DNA from: Agrococcus carbonis
GTDB taxonomy: Bacteria; Actinomycetota; Actinomycetes; Actinomycetales; Microbacteriaceae
Direction of reading: 5' to 3'
DNA length: 64,000 bases
NCBI RefSeq assembly: GCF_900104705.1
Contig: NZ_LT629734.1
Coordinates: 62,001 to 126,000 of the forward strand
The position numbers and the translations under genes were made by a program. This document shows, in pieces, positions 27,565 to 35,104 of this stretch (position 1 is its first letter; every line of letters begins with the position of its first letter). A model generated the notes under the pieces. That model did not search any database. It was given only the letters and a program-made list of their open reading frames with translations, and was not told the DNA's origin.

Positions 27565-28569
27565 GTGAAGAAGCTCATCAACGACCCTGCCAAGACCGTC
27601 GACGAAGGCGTCGCGGGCTTCGCGGCGGCACACCCCGACCTCGTGCGCGTCGTCGTCGACCCGCCGTTCGCCGTCGTGCGCGCGGACGCGCCGGTCGCCG
27701 GCAAGGTCGGCATCGTCTCGGGCGGCGGCTCCGGCCACGAGCCGCTGCACGCCGGCTACGTCGGCGTCGGCATGCTCGACGCGGCGGTGCCCGGCGCGAT
27801 GTTCACCTCGCCCACGCCCGACCCCATCCTCGAGGCGACGAAGCAGGTGGACGGCGGAGCCGGCGTGCTCCACATCGTCAAGAACTACACGGGCGACGTG
27901 CTCAACTTCGAGACCGCCGCCGACCTCGCGCTCGCCGAGGGCATCGAGGTGCAGTCGGTCGTCGTCGACGACGACGTCGCGGTGAAGGACTCGCTCTACA
28001 CCGCGGGACGCCGCGGCGTCGCGGGCACCCTGCTCGTCGAGAAGATCGCGGGCGCGGCGGCCGAGCGCGGCGACTCGCTCGACCGGGTCGCCGAGGTCGC
28101 CCGGCGCGTCAACAGCCAGGTGCGGTCGATGGGCCTCGCGCTCGCGCCGTGCACGGTGCCGCACGCGGGGGAGCCGAGCTTCGAGCTCGGCGAGGACGAG
28201 GTGGAGATCGGCATCGGCATCCACGGGGAGCCGGGCCGCGAGCGCATCGCCCTCGAGCCCGCCGACCGCCTCGTCGACCGCCTCATCGAGCCGATCCTCG
28301 AGGACCTCCCGTTCCAGCAGGGCGACCGGGTCGTGCTGCTCGTCAACGGGATGGGCGGCACGCCGCTCTCGGAGCTCTACATCGTCTTCCGCCGCGCCGC
28401 CGAGGTGCTCGCCGAGCGCGGCATCGAGCTGGCTCGCTCGCTCGTGGGGTCGTACGTCACGAGCCTCGAGATGCAGGGGGTGTCGATCAGCGTGCTCAAG
28501 GTCGACGACGAGCTGCTCGACCTCTACGACGCGCCGGTGCACACCGCCGCGCTGCGGTGGGGCCGGTGA
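27565..28569 (+). CDS. dhaK: Dihydroxyacetone kinase substrate-binding subunit
   Basis: A 334-residue DhaK. The [19 protein letters not shown] stretch at about 49-67 binds substrate, and H220 in GIGIHGEPG is the histidine that binds dihydroxyacetone covalently in E. coli DhaK. I chose the GTG at 27565 because GGAGAGG stands 7 bases upstream. It overlaps dhaL as GTGA. In the PTS-dependent system DhaK receives phosphate from DhaL-ADP, not directly from ATP. Confidence 0.95.
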   Translation: MKKLINDPAKTVDEGVAGFAAAHPDLVRVVVDPPFAVVRADAPVAGKVGIVSGGGSGHEPLHAGYVGVGMLDAAVPGAMFTSPTPDPILEATKQVDGGAGVLHIVKNYTGDVLNFETAADLALAEGIEVQSVVVDDDVAVKDSLYTAGRRGVAGTLLVEKIAGAAAERGDSLDRVAEVARRVNSQVRSMGLALAPCTVPHAGEPSFELGEDEVEIGIGIHGEPGRERIALEPADRLVDRLIEPILEDLPFQQGDRVVLLVNGMGGTPLSELYIVFRRAAEVLAERGIELARSLVGSYVTSLEMQGVSISVLKVDDELLDLYDAPVHTAALRWGR

Positions 28570-29189
28570 GCGCGCTCGACGGAGCCTGGGCGCGCCGCTG
28601 GATCGAGGCCGTCGCCGAGCGGGTGGCCGCGCGGAAGGCCGAGCTCACCGCCCTCGACCGCGCGATCGGCGACGCCGATCACGGCGAGAACCTCGACCGC
28701 GGCTTCCAGGCCGTGCTCGGCAGGCTCGACGGGCTCGACGCCGACGCGACGCCGGGCGCGGTGCTCAAGCTCGTCGCGACGACGCTCATCTCGACCGTCG
28801 GCGGGGCCGCGGGGCCGCTCTACGGCACGGCGTTCCTGAAGGCGGCGATGGCGTCGGGAGACCGCGCCGAGCTCGACGCCCCCGCGCTCGTCGAGGTGCT
28901 CACGGCCGCGCGCGACGGCATCGTCGCGCGCGGCAAGGCCGAGCTGCGCGACAAGACGATGGTGGATGCGTGGAGCCCGGCGGTCGACGCCGCCGCGACC
29001 GCGGGCGACGACGTGCGCGCGGTGCTCGAGGCGGCCGCGGCGGCCGCGGCCGAGGGCGCTGTCGCGACGGAGCCGCTCGTCGCCCACAAGGGCCGCGCCT
29101 CCTACCTCGGCGAGCGGGCGATCGGGCACCGGGACCCGGGCGCCGAGTCGACCTCGCTCATCCTGCGGGCGGCTGCGGAGACCGCGTGA
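28566..29189 (+). CDS. dhaL: Dihydroxyacetone kinase ADP-binding subunit
   Basis: A 207-residue DhaL. The ADP-Mg site is visible as [15 protein letters not shown] near 33-47, followed by [13 protein letters not shown] and a C-terminal [10 protein letters not shown]. The start (GTG) and stop overlap both neighbours as GTGA, so DhaK, DhaL and DhaM are translationally coupled. DhaL carries the ADP cofactor that DhaM rephosphorylates. Confidence 0.95.
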   Translation: MSALDGAWARRWIEAVAERVAARKAELTALDRAIGDADHGENLDRGFQAVLGRLDGLDADATPGAVLKLVATTLISTVGGAAGPLYGTAFLKAAMASGDRAELDAPALVEVLTAARDGIVARGKAELRDKTMVDAWSPAVDAAATAGDDVRAVLEAAAAAAAEGAVATEPLVAHKGRASYLGERAIGHRDPGAESTSLILRAAAETA

Positions 29190-29854
29190 GCGTCGGGCTC
29201 CTGATCGTCTCGCACTCGGCGCGCATCGCCGAGGGCGTCGTCGAGCTCGCGGCGCAGATGGCCGCGTCGGTCGCGATCGTCGCGGCAGGCGGCACCGACG
29301 ACGGCAGCATCGGCACGAGCTTCGACAAGGTGCAGGCGGGTCTCGCATCGGCCGATTCCGGCGACGGCGTCGTCGTGCTGTGCGATCTCGGCTCGGCGGT
29401 GCTGACCGCCGAGACCGCGCTCGAGCTGCACGACGCGCCCGAGCGCATCCGCATCGCCGACGCACCGATCGTCGAGGGAGCGGTCGCCGCGGCGGTCGCC
29501 GCCGAATCGGGCGCCACGCTCGAGCAGGTGCTCGCCGCGGCGGAGGACCGGTCGGCCGGCGCGCCGGCGCCGGCGCCCCAGCCCGCCGGCGAGGGCGGCG
29601 CCGTGCTCGAGGTCGAGCTCGCGAACGAGCACGGGCTGCACGCGCGGCCCGCGGCCGAGCTCGTGCGCACCGCGAGCGCGTTCGACGCCCAGGTGACCGT
29701 CGACGGCGTCGATGCCACGAGCATGCTGCGCGTGCTCTCGCTCGGGCTCGACCGCGGCGCGACGGTGCGCTTCGAGGCGACGGGGCCGCAGGCGGCCGAG
29801 GCGATCGCGGCGATCGAGCGGCTCGCCGCGGAGGGGTTCGGCGAGCGGGCCTAG
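29186..29854 (+). CDS. dhaM: PTS-dependent dihydroxyacetone kinase phosphotransferase subunit (EIIA-HPr fusion)
   Basis: A 222-residue DhaM with two PTS domains. The EIIA-mannose-type domain (1-120) has the active histidine H10 in LLIVSHSARIAEG. An Ala/Pro linker (125-137) follows, then an HPr domain whose active site is H152 in ANEHGLHARPAAELV. Unlike E. coli DhaM it has no enzyme I domain, so it needs a separate PtsI, which is not in the window. The stop shares CTAG with the GNAT gene on the other strand. Confidence 0.93.
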   Translation: MSVGLLIVSHSARIAEGVVELAAQMAASVAIVAAGGTDDGSIGTSFDKVQAGLASADSGDGVVVLCDLGSAVLTAETALELHDAPERIRIADAPIVEGAVAAAVAAESGATLEQVLAAAEDRSAGAPAPAPQPAGEGGAVLEVELANEHGLHARPAAELVRTASAFDAQVTVDGVDATSMLRVLSLGLDRGATVRFEATGPQAAEAIAAIERLAAEGFGERA

Positions 29855-30138
29855 TGCACGACGTGCGCGGCGAACTCGTCGGCGCCCGAGCGCGCGACGA
29901 CGAACGAGCACAGCGGGCGGATGCGACGGCCCTGCGCGATCGTCGAGCGCAGCGCCTCGTCGACGAGCCGCGAGCCGACGCCGCGGCCGCCGAACGACGG
30001 GTCGACCTCGGTGTGCACGAACGAACGCACCGACTCGGCGTCGCGGTAGTCGGCGAAGCCGGCGAGCTCGCCGTCGACGTGCGCCTCGTAGCGGTGCGCC
30101 TCGGGGTTCTCGGTGATGGCGATCTGGGAGTCGGTCAT
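29851..30138 (-). CDS. Small GNAT-like acetyltransferase (YidJ/COG2388 family)
   Basis: A 95-residue protein matching the short Gcn5-related family: an N-terminal RYEAHVDGELAGFADYRD, the acetyl-CoA-loop-like VDPSFGGRGVGSRLVDEAL, and a C-terminal IRPLCSFV. Its substrate is unknown. It overlaps the dhaM end by 4 bases tail to tail. TAGCGT lies 7 bases before the ATG. Confidence 0.85.
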   Translation of the reverse strand: MTDSQIAITENPEAHRYEAHVDGELAGFADYRDAESVRSFVHTEVDPSFGGRGVGSRLVDEALRSTIAQGRRIRPLCSFVVARSGADEFAAHVVH

Positions 30139-30145
30139 GCCGGCG

Positions 30146-30163
30146 ACGCTACCCGCCTAGGCT
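30146..30163. promoter_or_regulatory. Overlapping divergent -10 hexamers (GNAT / DMT transporter)
   Basis: On the minus strand TAGCGT (30146-30151) stands 7 bases before the GNAT ATG. On the plus strand TAGGCT (30158-30163) stands 6 bases before the transporter GTG at 30170. The 31-base gap leaves room only for two leaderless starts. Confidence 0.5.
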
Positions 30164-30169
30164 GAGCGG

Positions 30170-31093
30170 GTGGTGGAGCGGAGCACGGCGCGACTGGCGA
30201 CGCTGCTGCTCGTGGGGCTCACCATCGTGTGGGGATCGACGTTCTTCCTCATCAAGGACCTCGTCGCGCACGTCCCGTCCCTCGACTTCCTCGGCGTCCG
30301 CTTCCTCCTGGCCGCGGGCATCATGACCGCCATCGCGTGGCGCCGCGTCGCGCGCCTCGGGCGCGCGCTGCTGCTGCGATCCGCCGTCCTCGGACTCCTC
30401 TACACCGCCGCGCAGATCCTCCAGACCGTCGGGCTCGAGACGACGCCCGCATCGGTGAGCGGCTTCCTCACGGGCCTCTACGTCGTGCTGACGCCGCTGA
30501 TCGCCGCGACCGCCTTCCGGCACCGCATCGACCGCGGCACGTGGATCGCGGTCGGCGTCGCGTCGGCGGGCCTCGTCGTGCTCACGCTCACCGGCATCGA
30601 CCTCGGGCCGGGCGCCGCGCTCACGCTCGGCGGAGCGCTCGCCTACGCGCTGCACATCATCGCGACCGCGCGGTGGGCGCGCGTCGAGCACGCGCTCGGC
30701 ATCTCGATCGTGCAGCTGTGGGTCATCGGCATCGTGTGCCTGGCCGCCGGGGCGCCCGACGGCGTCACGCTGCCCGCGACGGCCGGCCAGTGGGCCTCGA
30801 TGCTCTACATGGTCGTGTTCGCCTCCATCGCGGCGATGTGGGTGCAGACGTGGGCGCAGGCGCAGCTGAGCGCGACGCGCGCCGCGGTCATCATGACGGC
30901 CGAGCCGGTGTGGGCGACGGCGTTCGCGGTGGCGCTCGGCGGAGAGGAGCTCTCGTGGCGCCTGCTCGTCGGCGGCGGCATGATCCTCGGCGCGATGTAC
31001 GCCGTCGAGCTGCTCGCGGCGCGGCGCCCGCGGCCGCGCGAGGAGCCGCCGACCGGAGCGATCGACGCGCCCGTGCGCATGCCGGGGGAGTGA
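30170..31093 (+). CDS. EamA/DMT-family transporter
   Basis: A 307-residue, ten-helix drug/metabolite transporter with two EamA repeats. VWGSTFFLIKDLV near 20-32 and a second-repeat motif GEELSWRLLVGGGMILGAMY fit the RhaT/EamA group. The hydrophilic tail is short. The GTG at 30170 follows TAGGCT by 6 bases. It is followed 56 bases later by a LysR gene on the same strand, which may or may not regulate it. Confidence 0.87.
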   Translation: MVERSTARLATLLLVGLTIVWGSTFFLIKDLVAHVPSLDFLGVRFLLAAGIMTAIAWRRVARLGRALLLRSAVLGLLYTAAQILQTVGLETTPASVSGFLTGLYVVLTPLIAATAFRHRIDRGTWIAVGVASAGLVVLTLTGIDLGPGAALTLGGALAYALHIIATARWARVEHALGISIVQLWVIGIVCLAAGAPDGVTLPATAGQWASMLYMVVFASIAAMWVQTWAQAQLSATRAAVIMTAEPVWATAFAVALGGEELSWRLLVGGGMILGAMYAVELLAARRPRPREEPPTGAIDAPVRMPGE

Positions 31094-31149
31094 GCGCGGC
31101 ACCGAGCGAGCTGCGCGCGATGCCCTGCGGCGTGCGGCATGCTGGACGC

Positions 31150-32046
31150 ATGCAGCTCGACCCGCGTCGCATCCTCATCTTCCGCACGGTCGCGCGCGAG
31201 GGCTCCGTCTCCGGCGGCGCCCGCGCGCTCGGCTGGACGCAGCCCGCGGTGAGCCAGCACATCCGCCTCCTCGAGGACGAGGTCGGGCAGGCGCTGCTGC
31301 TGCGCTCGTCGACCGGCGTCACGCTCACCGAGGCCGGCGAGCGCCTGCTGCGGCACGCGGACGCGATCGCGGGCCTCCTCGGCTCGGCGGAGGCCGAGCT
31401 GACCTCGCTCGCCGAGGGCGCGGGCACCGTGACGATCGCGGCCTTCCCCTCGGCGCTCGCCGACTTCGTGCCGCGCGCCATCGCATCCGCCCGCCTCGCC
31501 GTGCCCGAGCTCACCGCCCGCGTGATCGAGCTCGAGCCGCCGGAGGCGATCGAGGCCGTGCTCGCGGGCGATGCCGACGTCGCGGTCGCCTTCGAGTACG
31601 ACGAGCTGCACGACGACGTGCAGCTCGCGAGGCTCGAGCTCGGCCCCGACCCCTCGCGCATCGTGCTGCCGCTCGAGCACGAGCTCGCGACGGGGGCGCC
31701 GATCGACATCGCGGCGCTCGCCGGCGACGACTGGGTCGGCGGGTGCGAGCGCTGCCGCGCGCACCTCGAGTCGCTCGCGGGCGACGCCGGCTTCGCGCCG
31801 AAGATCCAGTTCGAGACCGACGACTTCGTCGCGTCGCAGGCCTTCGTCGCGGCGACGGGCTCGGTCACGCTCCTGCCGGCGATGGCCCTGCGCGTGCTCA
31901 CGCGCGACGACGTCGTGGTCGCGGCGCTCGCCGACGGCTCGGGCCGCACGGTGTCGCTGCGCTACCGGCACGGCGCCGAGCGCGTGCCCGCGGTGAGCAC
32001 CGTGCTCGACGCGATGCGCGCGCTATGGGGCGAGCAGACCGGCTGA
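31150..32046 (+). CDS. LysR-family transcriptional regulator
   Basis: A 298-residue LysR protein. The winged HTH is at residues 1-62 (FRTVAREGSVSGGARALGW, then QPAVSQHIRLLEDEVG), followed by a type-2 periplasmic-binding-like effector domain. The effector is unknown. Its last 24 bases overlap the racemase gene tail to tail. CATGCT is 6 bases before the ATG. Confidence 0.9.
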   Translation: MQLDPRRILIFRTVAREGSVSGGARALGWTQPAVSQHIRLLEDEVGQALLLRSSTGVTLTEAGERLLRHADAIAGLLGSAEAELTSLAEGAGTVTIAAFPSALADFVPRAIASARLAVPELTARVIELEPPEAIEAVLAGDADVAVAFEYDELHDDVQLARLELGPDPSRIVLPLEHELATGAPIDIAALAGDDWVGGCERCRAHLESLAGDAGFAPKIQFETDDFVASQAFVAATGSVTLLPAMALRVLTRDDVVVAALADGSGRTVSLRYRHGAERVPAVSTVLDAMRALWGEQTG

Positions 32047-32847
32047 GGCGGCGGCCGGCGCGGGTGCGGCCGGCGTCGGCGCAGCGGGCGCGAGCGCATG
32101 GGGCGCAGCCTCGCCGAGCGCGATGCGCGCGAGCGCGTCGGCGTGGGCGTCGCACGAGTCGATGAGCGGCACCGCTGCGTCCTCGGCCCGCACGAGCAGC
32201 ATGATCTCGGTGCACCCGAGCACGATCGCCTCTGCGCCGTCGGCCACGAGCGCGGCGAACGCGTCGCGGAACACCGCGCGCGACGCATCCGTCATGACCC
32301 CCTGCGTCAGCTCGTCGAAGACGATGCGGTCGAGCTCGGCCTGCACGGCCTCGGGCGGCACGACGGCGGCGATGCCGTGCGCCGCGAGCCGGTCGGCGTA
32401 GAAGCGCTCGGCCATGACCCACCGGGTGCCCACGATGCCGAGCGTGCGCGCCCCCGCGGCGCGGGCCGCAGCCGCGACCGCGTCGCCGATGTGCACGAGC
32501 GGCACCCCGATGCGGGCCTCGACCGCGGGCGCGACCTTGTGCATGAGGTTCGTCGCGATCGCGATCGAGCCGGCGCCCGCGCGCTCGAGCGCGGACGCCT
32601 CGCGCGCGAGCAGCGCTCCCGCGGCGTCCCAGTCGCCGCGCACCTGGCAGTCGCGCACCTCGGCGAAGTCGAGGCTCGAGAGCAGGATGCGGGCGGATGC
32701 GTGGCCGCCGCGGGCGCGCGCGACGCGCTCGTTGACGGCGCGGTAGTACTCGAGGGTCGAGTGCCAGCTCATGCCGCCGAGGATGCCGAGGGGACCGGGC
32801 CGCTCGTCGCGCGCGGGATCGGGCCGGCTGTCTGCGATGCGCTGCAT
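32023..32847 (-). CDS. Aspartate/glutamate racemase family protein (YgeA-like)
   Basis: A 274-residue Asp/Glu racemase fold: GILGGMSWHST near 21-31, IATNLMHK near 97-104 and VLGCTEIML near 209-217. The second catalytic Cys (C212) is present, but the first position is not Cys; T99 stands there. E. coli YgeA also uses a Thr/Cys pair, so this is probably the asymmetric L-Asp/Glu racemase branch rather than a dead enzyme. The C-terminal 30 residues are Ala/Pro rich and low complexity. The LysR gene next door converges with it. Confidence 0.82.
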   Translation of the reverse strand: MQRIADSRPDPARDERPGPLGILGGMSWHSTLEYYRAVNERVARARGGHASARILLSSLDFAEVRDCQVRGDWDAAGALLAREASALERAGAGSIAIATNLMHKVAPAVEARIGVPLVHIGDAVAAAARAAGARTLGIVGTRWVMAERFYADRLAAHGIAAVVPPEAVQAELDRIVFDELTQGVMTDASRAVFRDAFAALVADGAEAIVLGCTEIMLLVRAEDAAVPLIDSCDAHADALARIALGEAAPHALAPAAPTPAAPAPAAASAGLLAP

Positions 32848-32902
32848 GCTTCGATCCCAGCGGCTGCCCGGACAGAAGTCCAGCCTGTGTCGATGATGAT
32901 CG

Positions 32903-33658
32903 CTAGTCGGTGCGGTAATAGCCCGAGGTCGTGCGAGCGGCGGCCCGTGACGTGCGCTGCCGCCGCTCGGGATCGGTGAGCCCGAGCCGGCGCTGCAGGC
33001 TGACCGCCAGGAGCGCGGTCGCGCCGACGTACCCCGAGAGCACGACGATCGAGCGCAGCGGATCCGGGATGCCGATCGCGAACATGCTGAGGCCGTTGAC
33101 GAGGTCGCTCGTCATGAACAGGAGCCCGCCGAGCAGGCCCGGGGTGTCGACGGCGGCGAACGCGGCGAGCGCGGCGAGCACGAGCGCGTAGAGCAGCACG
33201 GGGACCGCGAGCGAGCCGGCCCCCGCCGCCGTGATGATGCCCGCGATGAGGGCGACGACGGCGTAGCCGATCGCAGCGGGGCTCCATGCGAGCGAGCGCT
33301 TGCGCGTGCGCCACAGCGCGCCGATGTATGCGAGGTGACCGAGCAGGAAGAGCCCGAGCAGCACGACGGTGAGCCCGGTGGTCGCGCCGAGCCCGTCGCC
33401 GAGCCAGCACAGCGCGATCGCCGCGACGTGCCAGCGGCCCGGTCCGTGGCGCAGGGCGCCCATGACGACGAGCGCGACCGCGATCGAGGGGGTCAGGAGC
33501 CACATGAGCGCGGTGCGCACGCCGTTGAGCACGGCGGCGTCGCCCACGCCGAGCCCGATGAGCACGACGGCGAGCAGGTTGGCCGCGAGCGCGGCGGCCG
33601 AGACGAGCAGGCCCGTGCGCAGGGCGCGGGGCAGCGTCATCGCGGGCATGGCCACCAT
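32903..33658 (-). CDS. Lysoplasmalogenase-like (YhhN/TMEM86) membrane protein
   Basis: About 251 residues with eight hydrophobic helices, for example LLVSAAALAANLLAVVLIG, and conserved-looking acidic sites: LCWLGDGLGATTGL and MTSDLVNGLSMFAIG. These match the YhhN family, whose animal member TMEM86 is a lysoplasmalogenase; bacterial function is less certain. ATG codons at 33658, 33649 and 33640 are all possible; I took the longest. Confidence 0.75.
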   Translation of the reverse strand: MVAMPAMTLPRALRTGLLVSAAALAANLLAVVLIGLGVGDAAVLNGVRTALMWLLTPSIAVALVVMGALRHGPGRWHVAAIALCWLGDGLGATTGLTVVLLGLFLLGHLAYIGALWRTRKRSLAWSPAAIGYAVVALIAGIITAAGAGSLAVPVLLYALVLAALAAFAAVDTPGLLGGLLFMTSDLVNGLSMFAIGIPDPLRSIVVLSGYVGATALLAVSLQRRLGLTDPERRQRTSRAAARTTSGYYRTD

Positions 33659-33715
33659 GGTTCCACGGCGCGCGGCGGATGCGGCGCGCTGGCTCGCCGT
33701 GTCGGCGCGCGGTGG

Positions 33716-33721
33716 CAGAGT
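33716..33721 (+). promoter_or_regulatory. -10-like CAGAGT, probable leaderless start of the AAA+ gene
   Basis: CAGAGT is followed by 6 bases and then the GTG at 33728. It deviates from TAnnnT at the first base, so support comes mainly from the spacing, which recurs across the window. Confidence 0.35.
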
Positions 33722-33727
33722 GGGCGC

Positions 33728-34882
33728 GTGCACGACAACCCGTTCCGGCCCGGCTTCGGCATCTCGCCCCCGATGCTCGCGGGGCGCGACGCGCTGCTCG
33801 ACGAGTGGCGCGAGGTCTTCGCGCTCGGCGCGTGGTCGCCGTACCGCGCGGCGCTCGTCACCGGCATGCGCGGGGTCGGCAAGACCGTGCTGCTCAACGC
33901 CGTCGAGGACGAGGCGCGCGCCCGCGGCTGGACGGTGCTGCACGGCACGCTGCACGCGGGGCTCGTCGACACGCTCGAGCGCGATCGGCTTCCGGCGCTC
34001 CTGCAGGAGACGGATCCGGAGGCGTTCACGCGCGAGGTCACCGGGCTGACGGTCTCGCAGGTGGGCGGGGTGACGACGGCGGTCGCGCAGCGCTACGAGC
34101 GCGAACCGCGGCTCGAGAGCATGCTCACGCGGCTCGTCGAGCTCGCCGAGGCGCGGGGCGCGGGGGTCCTGGTCTCGCTCGACGAGGTCGCGAAGGAGTC
34201 GCTCGAGGCGCTGCGGCGCATCGCGATCGCCGTGCAGCACCTGCTGCGCGAGGATCGCCGCATCGCGGTCGTCGCGGCGGGCGTGCCCGCCTCGATCGCC
34301 GCGGCGCTCGACGCCGACGGCCTCACGTTCTTCCGGCGCGCGCAGCAGGTGCGGCTCGACACCCTCACGCTCGCCGAGTCGCGCGCCGCGATCGCCGAGC
34401 CGGTGCGCAGCCGCGGCCGCTCGATCGGCGAGGCGGCGCTCGAGCAGGCGGCGCGCGCGAGCCGCGGCTACCCGTACCTCGTGCAGTCGATCGGCGCGCG
34501 CGCGTGGGAGCACGCGCCCGAGGCGCACGAGATCACGACGGATGCGGTGCGGCACGCCGTCGAGGTCGCGTTCGCGGCGATGGGCGAGAGCGTCATCGTG
34601 CCAGCGCTGCGGGGGCTCTCCGCCCGCGACCGCGACTACCTCATCGCGATGGCCGAGGACGACGGCCCTGCCTCGACGACCGCCGTGGCCGAGCGCATGG
34701 GCGTGAGCGCGGGGAACGCCGGCAAGCAGCGGCTGCGGCTGCTCGACGGCGGCATCGTGCTCGCGCCCGAGCGGGGGCTCGTCGACTTCGCGATCCCGCT
34801 CATGCGCGAGCACCTGCGGGCGCACCCGCACGACGGCCAGCTCGGGCTGCCGACCGCCGCCCGCGAGACCTTCCGCGACTGA
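33728..34882 (+). CDS. AAA+ ATPase with C-terminal winged helix (Orc1/Cdc6-like ATP-binding protein)
   Basis: A 384-residue protein starting MHDNPFRPGFGISPPMLAGR. Walker A is GMRGVGKTV at about 46-54, and the Walker B-like LVSLDEV is at about 148-154. An arginine-rich middle follows, then a helical lid (ASRGYPYLVQSIG), and the C-terminus (TTAVAERMGVSAGNAGKQR) looks like a winged helix. This is the archaeal-ATPase/STAND-like group often found alone in actinobacteria. It may sense or act on DNA or protein, but no partner gene is nearby, so a role in defence or stress is only a guess. Confidence 0.8.
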   Translation: MHDNPFRPGFGISPPMLAGRDALLDEWREVFALGAWSPYRAALVTGMRGVGKTVLLNAVEDEARARGWTVLHGTLHAGLVDTLERDRLPALLQETDPEAFTREVTGLTVSQVGGVTTAVAQRYEREPRLESMLTRLVELAEARGAGVLVSLDEVAKESLEALRRIAIAVQHLLREDRRIAVVAAGVPASIAAALDADGLTFFRRAQQVRLDTLTLAESRAAIAEPVRSRGRSIGEAALEQAARASRGYPYLVQSIGARAWEHAPEAHEITTDAVRHAVEVAFAAMGESVIVPALRGLSARDRDYLIAMAEDDGPASTTAVAERMGVSAGNAGKQRLRLLDGGIVLAPERGLVDFAIPLMREHLRAHPHDGQLGLPTAARETFRD

Positions 34883-34951
34883 GCCCGCCTCCGCATCCGC
34901 CGCTCGCATCCGCCGCTCGCCTCCACCGCTCGAATCCGGCGGCGCGTCGGC

Positions 34952-35104
34952 TAGCATGGGCGGCGTCAGGCACGGGCGGCAGCCCGGGCCGGTCTCGACA
35001 AATGGGACCACGCGCTGGCGCGCGCGACACACATGGATCTCATCGTCGAGGTTCCGTGCGGTGTCGCCGAGCGCCGCCGAGCCTCCAGCATCCCCGGAGC
35101 GCCC
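34952..35104 (+). promoter_or_regulatory. TAGCAT promoter and long leader of the ThDP enzyme gene
   Basis: TAGCAT at 34952-34957 is the only good -10 before the gene, giving a leader of about 140 bases, unusual in a window where most first genes look leaderless. It can form at least one GC hairpin (CGGGC-GGCA-GCCCG near 34974). An in-frame ATG at 35033 is a less likely start because GGAGC precedes the ATG at 35105. Confidence 0.4.

Noticed and set aside
35003..35014. T-box-like sequence TGGGACCACGCG in the leader of the ThDP gene
   Set aside because: It resembles the TGGNACC core of T-box riboswitches, but only about 45 bases lie between the probable transcription start and the motif and no stem I with specifier codon could be found. 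The match is short enough for chance.
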